This document shows, in pieces, positions 36,401 through 45,002 of a stretch of 64,000 nucleotides of DNA. The stretch lies in NCBI RefSeq assembly GCF_032399705.1, contig NZ_CP135922.1:6820001-6884000 (forward strand). Reading direction: 5' to 3'. The stretch comes from Paenibacillus sp. BIC5C1. Lineage in GTDB: Bacteria; Bacillota; Bacilli; Paenibacillales; Paenibacillaceae. The translations under genes and the position numbers were made by a program. The notes under the pieces are model-generated. The model did no database searches, was not told where the DNA came from, and was given only the letters and a program-made list of their open reading frames with translations. Position 1 is the first letter of the stretch. Each line of letters starts with the position of its first letter.

Positions 36401-37690
36401 CAGCAGCTGCATATAACGAAGCTGATGGTTCAGCAGTTCGGAATCATTGTAGATGGACGGATTCGCGTCAAAATCAATACTCAGCCCGTGACCATGCCCT
36501 TGGTCTACAACATGGATGGACAGATCGTCCACCGGGCCCGTGGACAGGTTGTGAATCATGCCGCGCTGCCCCGCAAAGTTCAATTCATGGTGGAATGGCA
36601 TGACATTAATCATGGGTCCGAACAGGCGGCGATTCTCTCCAAGCAGCTTCAGATCACGCCGCAGATCCTGGTGCCGATAGCGTTGATGTTTGCGTACCGT
36701 CCGAATCTCCTGCACAACCTGTTTCAGCAACTCGGACACGGTCAGATCCGACTCTACGTTGAGACGCAGCGGAAGCACATTCATGACCATACCCGGAACC
36801 CGCAGGGATGTTGATCCCAAACGGCACATCACGGGCAGGGCCAGCACAATATCGGTCACCCCTGTCATTCGGTGTACGTAAATGGCCGTTGCCGCTACAA
36901 ACAAATCCGGCCAAGTCACACCGAACCTTGCCGCTGCCGCCTGCAATTGCTCGCGCTGCGGCTGTGTTAGCAGTCCGCTCTGTCTCAGGAAATAGGTCGA
37001 GGTTCGCGGAGCCCGTTCCCCCAGGCTGACAACATCCGGTTCATCTGCATACCGATCCATCCAGAACTGACGATCCTGCTCTTTGTCCACCGAGCCAAGA
37101 TAAGCCTCGTCTTCCTGAAGAACGGCCGTCAACGAGCCAAACGACGCCCCCTGCTGCACTTGATCTACAGCTTCTCCTCTTACACTTGTAGAATATAGAC
37201 TGGCCACCCTGCGGGTAATCAGCGAAACGCCATATCCATCAATCGCGATATGATGGATGCGCTGATACCAGTAATAACAATCATGGCTTACCTGGAACAA
37301 GGCCTCCGTGAAGAGTGGACCTGTCGCCAGATTGACGGGATTGGCCAGATCTTTTTTCATCCAGGCCAGTGCTGCTGTGTGGGGTTCCGGCTCCTCCCTT
37401 ACGTCGATGACATGAAATGTCCAATGATTCGGGTTGTTGTTCAAAGACTGCCATGGACCTCGTTCATTTTCGCCATAAACCATATTCAGCGATTCTGCTT
37501 CCGAGACGGTCTGTCGCACACTTTCTTCGAAGCGTCCGGTGTCTACGCTACCCTCGATGACCACATACTCGGCGGTATTGTACATCGGATTGTCCGGATT
37601 CAACTGCTGAGCGAACCAGATGCCAGACTGTGCAGCGGACAGGGGCCAAGACGTGTTCCGACTATGCGACGTATGCACGGCCCCGCTCAA
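30452..37690 (-). CDS. dhbF: Dimodular NRPS DhbF of the siderophore pathway
   Basis: A 2412-residue NRPS with the order C-A-PCP-C-A-PCP-TE. Condensation domain 1 has HHIAIDG (about residue 150) and domain 2 has HHIAGDG. The carrier serines are in LGGHSLLAG (about 1017) and LGGHSLLAV (about 2097). The thioesterase has GWSLGG (about 2230). By hand alignment the second adenylation domain has code D-F-W-N-V-G-M-V-H-K, nearly the threonine code. The first reads D-I-L-Q-I-G-Q-I-Y-K, which begins like glycine but differs later. The enzyme condenses dihydroxybenzoate from DhbB with a small amino acid and threonine, and the thioesterase trimerises and cyclises the product. The start is TTG overlapping the dhbB stop. 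Confidence 0.95.
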   Translation of the reverse strand: MSGAVHTSHSRNTSWPLSAAQSGIWFAQQLNPDNPMYNTAEYVVIEGSVDTGRFEESVRQTVSEAESLNMVYGENERGPWQSLNNNPNHWTFHVIDVREEPEPHTAALAWMKKDLANPVNLATGPLFTEALFQVSHDCYYWYQRIHHIAIDGYGVSLITRRVASLYSTSVRGEAVDQVQQGASFGSLTAVLQEDEAYLGSVDKEQDRQFWMDRYADEPDVVSLGERAPRTSTYFLRQSGLLTQPQREQLQAAAARFGVTWPDLFVAATAIYVHRMTGVTDIVLALPVMCRLGSTSLRVPGMVMNVLPLRLNVESDLTVSELLKQVVQEIRTVRKHQRYRHQDLRRDLKLLGENRRLFGPMINVMPFHHELNFAGQRGMIHNLSTGPVDDLSIHVVDQGHGHGLSIDFDANPSIYNDSELLNHQLRYMQLLNLVMQEGMETGTVGRLELLLPAEREQVLVTWNGTGQVTADSNSAALFEQQVRRTPSATALTFEGASLTYAELNERANQLAHELIQRYQAGPEQRVAIALPRSLEVVIAIVAVHKTGAAYLPLDPDYPEERLTYMLEDANPACVVTVMNQVSSLPTTSSVPMMVLDEPNTATAVSRQPGSNPESDDLTNTASLLNPSYIIYTSGSTGKPKGVAVTHLGLANLLEDMKTRLQVAPKDHWLSVTTIAFDISVLEVFLPLTTGARLDIAHKETILDPVALAGKMRELGTTIMQATPTLWQSLVTSRPGRFDGLTVITGGEALTEELRLSLQELGCHVNNQYGPTETTIYSTAASFDRGAMGKPSIGGPVRNTQLYVLDQGLKPVPSGVAGELYIAGEGLARGYLGRPDLTAERFVANPFGQPGSRMYRTGDLAKWLPDGSIDYLGRADHQIKIRGFRIELGEIESVIYRYPGIAQVTVMAREDQPGNQRLAAYVVAESEPENRMDLAELRAYVADALPDYMVPSAFTLLPEMPLTPNKKIDRKRLPVPTLQSNATGREARTPQEEILCSLFAEILGVGRVGIDDDFFELGGHSLLAGRITARIRDVFGADLTIGSVFEAPTAAGLAKRLDQAKSVRPVIQPVPRQGELPLSFAQRRLWFMYCLEGANPTYNIPLVARLAGRLDTDALENALQDIVDRHETLRTLYPPEMGSASQHILNAADVKVKLNITAAAERELPELLTEASRYSFQLSTEPGIRAELFRTGPDEHVLLLLLHHIAGDGWSLSPLIRDLSEAYASRLRSVSPTWEPLRIQYADYAVWQERLLGDEKQQDSLIARQMEFWSNQLANLPEQVTFPTDYARPVVSSYRGGSVPFTISQRLHEQLMVIARENKVSLFMVLHSALSLLLTRMGAGTDIAIGTPIAGRSDDALDEVVGMFINTLVLRTDISGDPTFRELLARVREVDLAAYEHQDLPFERLVEVLNPPRSRSKHPLFQVMLVLQNTPDIRLELPGIAAETRMHGVGSSKFDLTLELTEQRQHNGSPGGIEGVLEYSSDLFRESTAGELVIRLMQVLEDAVQQLDERISRFHVVTPTEQAQLEKEWSFTLSEDAQLTIAERFEIQAAAHPGATAMTCGDITLNYRELNARANQLARLLIAQGVGPEHMVALALPRSVEMVVGILAVLKAGAAYLPLDPNYPADRLTHMLTDAAPKVMVTSTEVFTLLPQVSEIQCINMDDSHTLQQLGMLDDRNPADRERNGRVTPLSPAYMIYTSGSTGKPKGVVIPHANVIRLLDATQHWFHFDASDVWTLFHSYAFDFSVWEIWGPLLHGGRLVVVPHEISRSPGAFLELLAEQKVTVLNQTPSAFYQLMQADRENPVWGQQLALRYVVFGGEALELGRLDDWYERHADDAPKLINMYGITETTVHVSYKELHAGSSTEGASSWIGCAIPDLRVYVLDNQLEPVPTGVTGEMYVSGAGLARGYWNRPDLTAERFVADPYGPPGNRMYRTGDLAKRLHDGSLDYLGRADQQVKIRGFRIELGEIEAVLARHPSVAQAAVIVREDQPGDQRLVAYIVPASDTGMISESTALRRHASASLPDYMVPSAVVAMESLPLTPNGKLDRKVLPAPDMQLTTGGRAPRNPQEQILCDLFAEVLGMRSVSIDDSFFELGGHSLLAVRLMSRIREAMGREPGIGILFETATVAGLAERLEMDSDSGKSSLQVLLPLRTHGEHLPVFCVHPAGGLSWCYAGLMKHLGMEYPLYGLQARGIAEVEELPSTLEDMTADYIHHIRIVQPEGPYRLLGWSLGGNVAHAMAVQLQSEGEEVEFLAMLDAYPSHYLPIRGEPDEEEALTALLALGGYDPDSIGDGPLDMATAMRILRSEGSALASLDEETIMKLRKTYENSVRILGAYTPSRFEGDLIFFRSTIIPDWFDPIEPEMWNAYIGGQLERHDIACRHKDLCQPGPLEEICRTLAAKLEELNQREIQHK

Positions 37691-38736
37691 AAGTAGTCTC
37701 CGTTCGGGAGCACCTTATTTTTGGCCTTGTCCAGCAACGCTGCCCAAGCAGCCAATGTAGGCTGCTCCGCCAGATCCACGAACGTTACCCCCGCGCCTTC
37801 CACACGAAAGCGCTCAGCCAGACTCATAATACGAATGGAATCCAGTCCCCAGTTTTGGATCAAATCATCGTGCTCCCCAATGTTACCAGGCTGCTCCTGG
37901 AGCATCTCGCCGACCTGATTTCTTAATGCTTCCAATGTCACATGGTCAACGCTATCATGTCCGTTTTGGAGCTTACCCGCTGCGGATGCCGTTTGCTGCT
38001 CAGCCTGTAATACATTCACTTGAGCGGGTGTAGCAGAGGCTTGTTCACCTTGTTTACCTGCATCCGACTTTACTGTTCCTTTAATTACGCCTTCGGCCGT
38101 GACATGTAGCGACTCAAGCAAACGCCCGGTTGTCAGTGTCACCGCGCACCGTTCTGCTGCATAAGTCAGGGCCATGCGATGTTTTTCCGCCGAGAAATCA
38201 GCTACTGCATCCGCCACCAGGAATGCCTGAATGTCTCTCATAAAGGCTTCGCAGGAGGTCATCAGACATCCGATATGAGCATAAATGCCGCAGACGATCA
38301 GTTGATCGCGACCATCCCGCTGCATTAGTTCAAACAGTTCTGTCTTCTGGAAGGCGCTGTATCGCCATTTGGTCATGAATGTATCCTGCGGGGCAGGTGC
38401 GAGTGCATCAATAATTTCTTTTTGTACAGGTCCTCCATCAATTCCTGCACCCCAAAAGTCCAGCTGTAACCCGCGCTGCTCCGGAGTCTGTCCGCCCGGT
38501 TGAGCAGAGTAAACCACCGGAATGCCAAGCTCATGACACTTCGCACGAAGCTGTGAAATATGATCGATCAGCTCCACAACAGGGGATTGTCCTGCCGTAA
38601 AGGCGTTCATAAAATATTGCTGCATATCATGGATCAGGAGTACCGACCGCTTCGCATCCGGTGTCCACGTTACCTTGTTGACGGGAAGCTCCGACTCTAC
38701 AGGCATTGCATAGGGTTGAATCTTTGGAAGTGCCAT
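37687..38736 (-). CDS. dhbB: Isochorismatase with aryl carrier domain
   Basis: A bifunctional 349-residue protein. The N-terminal isochorismatase (about 1-215) has SVLLIHDMQQYF with the catalytic Asp, KWRYSAF with Lys, and VCGIYAHIGCLMT with the nucleophile region. It converts isochorismate to 2,3-dihydro-2,3-dihydroxybenzoate and pyruvate. The C-terminal aryl carrier domain (about 265-345) carries the phosphopantetheine serine in NWGLDSIRIM and receives dihydroxybenzoate from DhbE. A low-complexity linker (about 220-260) separates them and is longer than usual. It overlaps dhbF by four bases. The ATG follows GAGGGA. Confidence 0.96.
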   Translation of the reverse strand: MALPKIQPYAMPVESELPVNKVTWTPDAKRSVLLIHDMQQYFMNAFTAGQSPVVELIDHISQLRAKCHELGIPVVYSAQPGGQTPEQRGLQLDFWGAGIDGGPVQKEIIDALAPAPQDTFMTKWRYSAFQKTELFELMQRDGRDQLIVCGIYAHIGCLMTSCEAFMRDIQAFLVADAVADFSAEKHRMALTYAAERCAVTLTTGRLLESLHVTAEGVIKGTVKSDAGKQGEQASATPAQVNVLQAEQQTASAAGKLQNGHDSVDHVTLEALRNQVGEMLQEQPGNIGEHDDLIQNWGLDSIRIMSLAERFRVEGAGVTFVDLAEQPTLAAWAALLDKAKNKVLPNGDYF

Positions 38737-38813
38737 GAATATCCCTCTTTTCAGCTTTATTGATCACAATCAAGTTCATCACTGTGTGTAGTGCTATCTA
38801 TCCGAAATAACAA

Positions 38814-40427
38814 TCAGGATATGGGCTGTTTGGCCGTAATCATCTCGCGCAACGCTTTTTTGCTTACTTTGCCAACTTGAGTTTTGGGAAAAGACTGCAC
38901 AAACTCAATCCGATCCGGTATTTTATAGCTCGCAAGCCCCCGATTACGCAGAAAAGATTTCACTTCGGCAGCTGACGGAGCTTCACCGCTCGGCACGATA
39001 AATGCACAGGAGCGCTCGCCCAAATATTCATCCGGCATGGATACCAATGCCGCATCATGTACGGAAGGATGGGCAAGCAGATGATTTTCCACTTCCTCGG
39101 CTGCCACTTTATCGCCGCCACGGTTAATTTGATCCTTCGCCCGTCCTTCCACAACGAGATATCCATCAGCGGTAAGACTGGCAATATCTCCTGTACGATA
39201 GAAACCGTCTGTGGTAAACGATCTGGCATTATGCTCCCCAGCCTTGTAATAACCTCGAATCGTATAAGGCCCTCGTGTCAGTAAATGCCCCGATTGTCCC
39301 TGTTCCACATCCATGTCCTCGTCATCCACAATTCGTACTTCGTCATACGGAGACATCGGCTTACCCTGAGTGTTAACGATGACATGCAGCGGATCATCCA
39401 GACGGGTGTAGTTCACCAGTCCCTCCGCCATGCCGAACACTTGCTGCAAAGTGCAACCCAGGACGGGTTGGACACGTGCAGCCACCTCGGCGCTGAATTT
39501 GGCTCCACCAACTTGAAGCACCTCAAGTGAGGGAAGTTTAATTCCCCGGGTCGCCGCCGCATTTAACCATATAAGCGCGAGTGGCGGTACAAGAGACGTT
39601 ATGGTCACCTGATGACGCAAAATGAGAGGAAAAGCTTCATCGGGACTGGACCCGCGTGACAGTACAATGGTTCCACCCGCATACAGCGTACCCAGAAAGC
39701 CCGGGGAGCTCATCGGATAATTGTGTGCTATAGGCAGAACGGCCAAGTAAACACTCTCTGGGGTAAGTCCACAGACCTCCACACTTCTTCGCAAACTGTA
39801 GATGTAGTCATCATGGGTGCGGGGAATCATTTTGGACAGACCAGTACTCCCGCCAGACAACTGAAGAAAAGCAACGTCCGAAGAAATTGGCTCATACGGC
39901 AGGGTGATTGGTGCTGCATAGACATCTTCCACAGCCGTGAATCGCCCCGCTTCTCCCGCCACGAATACTTGCCGAAGTCCCGGAACCTCTGCCTGAACCT
40001 CTTCTGCCAGCGTGCGGTAATCAAACCCTCCATCCTGATCAGGTATCACGTATGCTACAGCCTCAGAGAAACGGGCAAAATACGTAATCTCACTCTTCCG
40101 GTGCAAGGGCAGGGCGTATACCGGCAGTGCACCAATGCGGAATAAGGCAAAACACACCTCAATAAATGCCGTAATATTGGGCAGCTGGATAATAACCCGA
40201 TCATGCTGTCGTATTCCCTTGGCATGTAAGCCAGCGGCCAGACGATCCACCCGGTCGTTCAGCTCAGTGTAGGTTAATTGTTGTTCGCCACTGATAACGG
40301 CTACCCGATTGCCATATAGATCAGCACGCTGGCGGAGCATTTCTCCAAACGTAATTCCTTCCCAGCAGCCTTCCTGACGATAACGTTCGGCAATTTCCTC
40401 AGGCCAGGCCTGAAATCCTGACAGCAT
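38814..40427 (-). CDS. dhbE: 2,3-dihydroxybenzoate-AMP ligase
   Basis: A 537-residue stand-alone adenylating enzyme that activates 2,3-dihydroxybenzoate and loads it onto the DhbB carrier domain. Visible motifs are [21 protein letters not shown] (P-loop region), [48 protein letters not shown] and [19 protein letters not shown], with the late Lys in [14 protein letters not shown]. The start at the ATG 40427 is eight bases after GGAGG. A GTG codon immediately before it is in frame but badly spaced. The gene abuts the dhbC stop and precedes dhbB by 77 bases. Confidence 0.96.
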   Translation of the reverse strand: MLSGFQAWPEEIAERYRQEGCWEGITFGEMLRQRADLYGNRVAVISGEQQLTYTELNDRVDRLAAGLHAKGIRQHDRVIIQLPNITAFIEVCFALFRIGALPVYALPLHRKSEITYFARFSEAVAYVIPDQDGGFDYRTLAEEVQAEVPGLRQVFVAGEAGRFTAVEDVYAAPITLPYEPISSDVAFLQLSGGSTGLSKMIPRTHDDYIYSLRRSVEVCGLTPESVYLAVLPIAHNYPMSSPGFLGTLYAGGTIVLSRGSSPDEAFPLILRHQVTITSLVPPLALIWLNAAATRGIKLPSLEVLQVGGAKFSAEVAARVQPVLGCTLQQVFGMAEGLVNYTRLDDPLHVIVNTQGKPMSPYDEVRIVDDEDMDVEQGQSGHLLTRGPYTIRGYYKAGEHNARSFTTDGFYRTGDIASLTADGYLVVEGRAKDQINRGGDKVAAEEVENHLLAHPSVHDAALVSMPDEYLGERSCAFIVPSGEAPSAAEVKSFLRNRGLASYKIPDRIEFVQSFPKTQVGKVSKKALREMITAKQPIS

Positions 40428-40430
40428 CAC

Positions 40431-41765
40431 TCATTCCTCCTTTATACTGGACACAGATGAATCCAAACCCATGGCGAGCAGCATTGTTCCGAATTTCGCT
40501 GAGGTCTCTGCCAGCTCCGCTTCTGCTGTAGAACCTGCCACAATACCCGCGCCAGCGAACAGTTTAAGCGTATCGCCTTCCACTTCCGCACAGCGGATCG
40601 TTACAGCCCACTCGCCGTCACCGTCACTGTCACACCATCCCACCATGCCAGTGAATAATCCCCGTTCAAACGGTTCCTGTTCTCGGATGGCTTCCCGAGC
40701 GGCCTGTACAGGTGTTCCACAGATTGCTGGTGTAGGATGAAGAGCAAAGGCAAGTTCCAGTGATGATGTGTTCACATCAGCAAGCTCTCCGTGAATTTCC
40801 GTGGATAAGTGCCACATGGTCCGTGTCTGGATCAAGGAAGGTTCGGCCGGGACGGATAGCTGCTTGCACAGCGGACGCAGTGCTTCCGCCACAGCCTCAA
40901 TGACTACTGCATGTTCATGGCGATCTTTTGCTGAAGCCAGCAGTGCTTCTGCACGGCGGCGGTCTTCAGCCGGATCTTCACTCCGGGCAGCAGACCCGGC
41001 GAGTGGATTGGCTCTCACTTTGGATCCTTTCCGGGTAACCAGCAATTCGGGACTCGCTCCGACATACGTCCGATGGGTGTCATTTCCCTCCTCAACAACA
41101 GCGCGATTATTCGTTGTTATATCACCTTTCAATTGAGATAGCTTCGTCATTGGAACTGCAAATGTATATCCGTGTGTGTTATCCCTGAACAAATTACGGA
41201 GTAACTGATGCGTGTTCACTAACGCCTGTGAAGTCACATGAAGTGTACGAGATAACACAACTTTGTGGAGATCGCCTTGATTCAGATTCAATAAAACGTT
41301 GTTTACGCTTTGTTGGAACATGGCTCCGGCAGGTTCTTCACGTACCTCACAATCCACCGCGGCTGGATATTTTCCCACCAATGCTCTGGCGTCCGGGGAT
41401 AAGGGCTCAGCCCATTGGATCTTCTCTGGCACGAATAGCTCAGCAGAAGAATGTATCGGATCGAACGGAATGGCGCCAACCACAATCGGTTTCGGTTGGC
41501 CCAAGCGTCTCGCCTTTTCCATCAGCTGCTCCATCCGGTGAATGAAAAGCTGCGTTGCTTCATTACGCTTTTGTTCGTTAATACTAACCGCGCCCATGGA
41601 ATCAGGTGTATTCTCTTCTGATACCTCCATGGCAGACCATCGAATCTGTTCCCCTTGAGCTAACAGGGTATGTTGCGGTGAAGACCAGAAAAAGGACGTC
41701 CCCTCCCGATATTGTTCCAGAAGGTGTAAGGCGGAAGTTGCAGCAACCGTACCCGCTTTTGACAT
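40431..41765 (-). CDS. dhbC: Isochorismate synthase
   Basis: A 444-residue chorismate-utilising enzyme that converts chorismate to isochorismate, the first step toward dihydroxybenzoate. The C-terminal catalytic domain has [51 protein letters not shown], and [10 protein letters not shown] followed by [28 protein letters not shown], the classic magnesium-binding region. The start at 41765 follows AAGGAGATG. A longer frame reaches back 19 codons but overlaps the end of dhbA. It lies 23 bases after dhbA and abuts dhbE. Confidence 0.95.
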   Translation of the reverse strand: MSKAGTVAATSALHLLEQYREGTSFFWSSPQHTLLAQGEQIRWSAMEVSEENTPDSMGAVSINEQKRNEATQLFIHRMEQLMEKARRLGQPKPIVVGAIPFDPIHSSAELFVPEKIQWAEPLSPDARALVGKYPAAVDCEVREEPAGAMFQQSVNNVLLNLNQGDLHKVVLSRTLHVTSQALVNTHQLLRNLFRDNTHGYTFAVPMTKLSQLKGDITTNNRAVVEEGNDTHRTYVGASPELLVTRKGSKVRANPLAGSAARSEDPAEDRRRAEALLASAKDRHEHAVVIEAVAEALRPLCKQLSVPAEPSLIQTRTMWHLSTEIHGELADVNTSSLELAFALHPTPAICGTPVQAAREAIREQEPFERGLFTGMVGWCDSDGDGEWAVTIRCAEVEGDTLKLFAGAGIVAGSTAEAELAETSAKFGTMLLAMGLDSSVSSIKEE

Positions 41766-41788
41766 GATTATCATCTCCTTATCTTGAT

Positions 41789-42574
41789 TCAGGCACCTAA
41801 CGTGGCGCCTCCGTCCACACACAAGTTATGCATCGTAATATGTCTAGCCTGATCCGATACCAAAAAAAGCACACTATCCGCGATATCCGATGGCAACGCC
41901 AGCCTGTTCAGTGGTATGCCCAGTCGATAAGCTTGCGGAGAACCCGCGATAACGGCCTGTGCTCCATGCTCATCCACCCACAATGCACGCTGCATATCGG
42001 TATCCGTCGAACCTGGAGATACAATGTTACAGCGGATATGGTCTGAGGCGTATTCAAGCGCCAAACATTTGGTGAACATGGTTGAAGCCGCTTTGGAAGC
42101 TACGTAAGCAGACATGTGCATCCGGGGCACGCCAGAAGCATTTGAACCGACAGTAACAATCGCTCCTGATTGACGTTCGGCCATGTATCGCACCACAGCA
42201 CGGGACATGTAAAATACACCATGTGTATTCACATCAAAAGTTCTTGTCCATTCTTCATCACGGAGCTCACTCACAGCCCCTGTGTATAGTACTCCCGCTG
42301 CATTCACCAGAATGCCAATCGGACCTAATGTCTTCTCAATACGCTGGATTGCATCTTCAACGGATTGACGGTTAGATATATCCATAGGACAGGCTGTTGC
42401 CTGATGACCCTGACTATGCAGATCTGTGACCAGTTGATTCAACTGATCCTCACGTACGTCGAAAGCTGCAACAATAGCGCCCTGCTCGGCAAGCAACCTT
42501 GCCACGGCTTCACCGATGCCTTGCGCAGCCCCGGTGACTACGGCTACTTTTCCATCAATCCCTGTGTAACTCAC
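41789..42574 (-). CDS. dhbA: 2,3-dihydro-2,3-dihydroxybenzoate dehydrogenase
   Basis: A 261-residue short-chain dehydrogenase which oxidises the DhbB product to 2,3-dihydroxybenzoate with NAD. The cofactor motif is VTGAAQGIG (about residue 13), followed by NAAGVL, the catalytic Ser in [10 protein letters not shown], and the YVASKAAS Tyr-Lys pair. The [13 protein letters not shown] end is typical of EntA/DhbA. The start is GTG at 42574 after GGGAGG. The gene lies 165 bases after the esterase gene, and no separate Fur box was seen in that gap, so it is probably read from the esterase promoter. Confidence 0.95.
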   Translation of the reverse strand: MSYTGIDGKVAVVTGAAQGIGEAVARLLAEQGAIVAAFDVREDQLNQLVTDLHSQGHQATACPMDISNRQSVEDAIQRIEKTLGPIGILVNAAGVLYTGAVSELRDEEWTRTFDVNTHGVFYMSRAVVRYMAERQSGAIVTVGSNASGVPRMHMSAYVASKAASTMFTKCLALEYASDHIRCNIVSPGSTDTDMQRALWVDEHGAQAVIAGSPQAYRLGIPLNRLALPSDIADSVLFLVSDQARHITMHNLCVDGGATLGA

Positions 42575-42739
42575 TCCTGTTCCTCCCTTGCATTACTGCT
42601 CCCTCTCCTGTTGGAGAGATATGTTAGCCTGCTGAACCTGATTGGATCATCCGTAAATCCATAACATTTCACTCCGCTTGTCTTTCGCCCAATCTCCCTA
42701 CCGATACGTCAGATTAAAAATACTGTCGCCTCTTTCCTT

Positions 42740-43600
42740 CTACGACTCCGGGCTGCAGGCAAAACGCATCGTACGACTAATCAGAAACGGCAATACGGAT
42801 ACATGGTTTTCTTCTTCAAACTCGGTATATTTAATGTCCAGACCCGGCTGATTCAGCGCCGATAACCGTTCTGTAAGACTCGAAGCCTTATCGTTGTTGC
42901 GGGCAGGATGCGTCTTCTCCTGTTCACCCATGCCAATCCACACCTTGACGTTCACGGGATGCTGCTCCAGCCGTGCGACAAACTCCTGTTCCTCCGCCTG
43001 CATGACGTTCTGATTCCAGTGAAGGGAAGGACTGCCGGCAATGTAATAGCGGAAAGCTTCCGGTTTCTTGAACAACGTATGCAAAACGAACAATCCACCA
43101 AGGGAATGACCAAAAATAGCCTGTCTGCTCCGGTCAATCCGGAACTGCTGTTCCATATCCGGCTTCAGCTCTTCTTCAATAAACTGCAAGAATTCATCGG
43201 CTCCACCCTGCTTCGGTAAAGGCGTTCCATCCGAATTCTGTGTATATTCTGTTGTCGCTTGCGGGGTAAAGTCATAGTAACGGTGCGGTGAAAAAGGGCC
43301 CGCCGTTGGATACCCGATGCCAACAACAATGGCCGGAAGTGCTCCGGTCTTCTCCGGTCTGCGGCCCTGTACACGAACGGCCTCCACCATGGTGCCAAAC
43401 ACCGAGTTGGCATCCAACAGGTAGATCACCGGATATCCTGATGGCGGTGGCGCTTCTGCCGGTTGGAATACCATGATCTGATAGGCATGATTGCCGCTCT
43501 GTGATTTCATGGTCCATTGTTCGGCACGTGGAATCTGTACGGTACTGCGTGCGATATGTTCAAGGGTGCCAGATGCGGGTTGATTGGGCTGAAACTTCAT
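42740..43600 (-). CDS. besA: Siderophore trilactone esterase, BesA-like
   Basis: An alpha/beta-hydrolase of the Fes/IroE/BesA type, about 286 residues, without signal peptide. The oxyanion strand reads YPVIYLLDANSVFGTM, the nucleophile elbow is IFGHSLGGLFVLH, and a late His lies in EEENHVSVLPFL. BesA hydrolyses ferric bacillibactin in the cytoplasm to release iron. As first gene of the biosynthetic operon it links iron recovery to synthesis. I moved the start to the ATG at 43600, after GGAGG, because the longer frame includes the Fur box and non-conserved sequence. A Fur box lies 65 bases upstream. Confidence 0.92.
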   Translation of the reverse strand: MKFQPNQPASGTLEHIARSTVQIPRAEQWTMKSQSGNHAYQIMVFQPAEAPPPSGYPVIYLLDANSVFGTMVEAVRVQGRRPEKTGALPAIVVGIGYPTAGPFSPHRYYDFTPQATTEYTQNSDGTPLPKQGGADEFLQFIEEELKPDMEQQFRIDRSRQAIFGHSLGGLFVLHTLFKKPEAFRYYIAGSPSLHWNQNVMQAEEQEFVARLEQHPVNVKVWIGMGEQEKTHPARNNDKASSLTERLSALNQPGLDIKYTEFEEENHVSVLPFLISRTMRFACSPES

Positions 43601-43664
43601 TACGGATGGTTCCTCCTCGTTGTTCTGCGTATATAAGATGAATACTGAACTACACATATTTGTA

Positions 43665-43679
43665 TGAGATTGATTCTCA
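43665..43679. promoter_or_regulatory. Fur box of the siderophore operon
   Basis: TGAGATTGATTCTCA matches the 7-1-7 Fur consensus TGATAATNATTATCA at 12 of 14 positions. It lies upstream of besA and so ahead of the whole besA-dhb operon, predicting derepression by iron starvation. Confidence 0.8.
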
Positions 43680-43792
43680 TTACCAATTATAAGAGAGTCC
43701 ATCCTGCTGTCCCATGGACGATATCCAGAAATGGTTTTGATTATCTCCATATTTCCACATTTCTGTAACTTGCCTGGTTACCCCTAAAAATA

Positions 43793-43863
43793 AAAAAACT
43801 CCCTCACGAAATACCTGAAACGCTGGAATTTTTCCAGTTGTTTCTGGCACTCCGTAGGGAGCT
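43793..43863 (-). terminator. Terminator of the siderophore receptor gene
   Basis: Long interrupted hairpin beginning AGCTCCCTACGG and ending CGTGAGGGAGT, with an inner CTGGAA-TTCCAG stem, followed on the minus strand by seven T and then ATTTTT. It separates the receptor gene from the besA promoter. Confidence 0.8.
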
Positions 43864-43906
43864 ACATTTCTCATATTGTGATCAATACATCAATAGATTG
43901 TCTCTA

Positions 43907-44953
43907 TTATTGCGTTAACGCCTTCAGCGTGTCGTCAATGACATGACCGTAAGCAATCAATCCGCCGCCCAGCCACGGAGCTGGCTCCACTGCGTATACA
44001 TGTCCAGCTTTAACGGCTGGCATGCTATTCCATACTTTCGTATCCGTCATTTCCTTCATGCTCCCAGGACCCTGTTCCACCGTGAAAATAAAGTCGGCGT
44101 CAATCTCAGGCAACACCTCGGTCGATACCGTTGCGCTGTTCTCCGTTTGCACCAGTGTTGGCTTGCCAAGTCCCAATTGCTGATATACCACGTAACCACT
44201 AAAGTAGTTACCACCCATCATACTGATCCCACGAGGTGCAAAACGAATAATCGCTGCTTTCTTGCCCTCGGTCACTTTGGCGAGCTTGGCCTTGGCATCA
44301 TCTACCTTGGCATGATACGTTTCAATGGCTTTTTCGGCCTCGGCCGTTTTGCCCAGCAGATCACCAATTACCTGCAAAGACTTCTCGACATCACCCGAAG
44401 CATTCGTAAATACGTAGGTTGGTGCAATTTTCGAATAACTCTCATATACACCGTTCTCGGCATATTGGGCCGTGTGTAGAATAATGAAATCCGGATTGTA
44501 CGCCATCAGTGCTTCAGGAGAAGGCAATCCACTGGAGAAATCCAGTGTTGGCACTCCGCTTAACTGATCCTGAAGGTAAACATGGCCTTGCGTACCACTC
44601 GCCCACTGAGCTACCGGTTTAACGCCTAGTGTCAGCAGAGAGTCTTCCAGATAAGGTGCAAAAACACGCTCTGTATGCTCAGGAACGATAACATCATGTC
44701 CCAGATCGTCTTTGACAGTTCGTTCACCTTTGGTTTCTTCCGTGTTCTCTTCGGATACAGCAGTCCCTGATGAGGCCGTAGTCGAAGCCTCCGTTGTTGG
44801 CTGCTCTTTCTGTGCTTCTCCCTCATTTTCTGATTTTGAGCCACAGGCTGATAGCAGACCCGTAATCAATACCAGTACGAGCAAGGCCGAGAAACCGGCA
44901 CTACGAAATGGACGAACGGAACGGTGTCCGTTACCTTTTTTCTGTTGAAACAT
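43907..44953 (-). CDS. Iron-siderophore ABC transporter substrate-binding lipoprotein (FeuA-like)
   Basis: A 348-residue class III binding protein of the BtuF/FhuD/FeuA fold. The signal peptide ends at the lipobox LSAC (Cys near residue 37). A Ser/Thr/Glu-rich linker follows, then the domain opening TVKDDLGHDVIVPEHTERVFAP, with the long backbone helix around residues 200-225. It would bind ferric siderophore at the cell surface. A Fur box lies just upstream, between it and the btr-like gene. The cognate permease and ATPase are not in this window, so they must lie elsewhere. FeuA itself binds bacillibactin, and the assignment here rests on context. Confidence 0.9.
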   Translation of the reverse strand: MFQQKKGNGHRSVRPFRSAGFSALLVLVLITGLLSACGSKSENEGEAQKEQPTTEASTTASSGTAVSEENTEETKGERTVKDDLGHDVIVPEHTERVFAPYLEDSLLTLGVKPVAQWASGTQGHVYLQDQLSGVPTLDFSSGLPSPEALMAYNPDFIILHTAQYAENGVYESYSKIAPTYVFTNASGDVEKSLQVIGDLLGKTAEAEKAIETYHAKVDDAKAKLAKVTEGKKAAIIRFAPRGISMMGGNYFSGYVVYQQLGLGKPTLVQTENSATVSTEVLPEIDADFIFTVEQGPGSMKEMTDTKVWNSMPAVKAGHVYAVEPAPWLGGGLIAYGHVIDDTLKALTQ

Positions 44954-44966
44954 GACATATCCCCCT

Positions 44967-44981
44967 TGATAAACATTCTCA
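44967..44981. promoter_or_regulatory. Fur box upstream of the receptor gene
   Basis: TGATAAACATTCTCA matches the Fur 7-1-7 consensus at 12 of 14 positions. It lies in the short gap between the btr-like stop and the receptor start. Confidence 0.75.
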
Positions 44982-45002
44982 TTTAGATAGATGGATTATA
45001 TG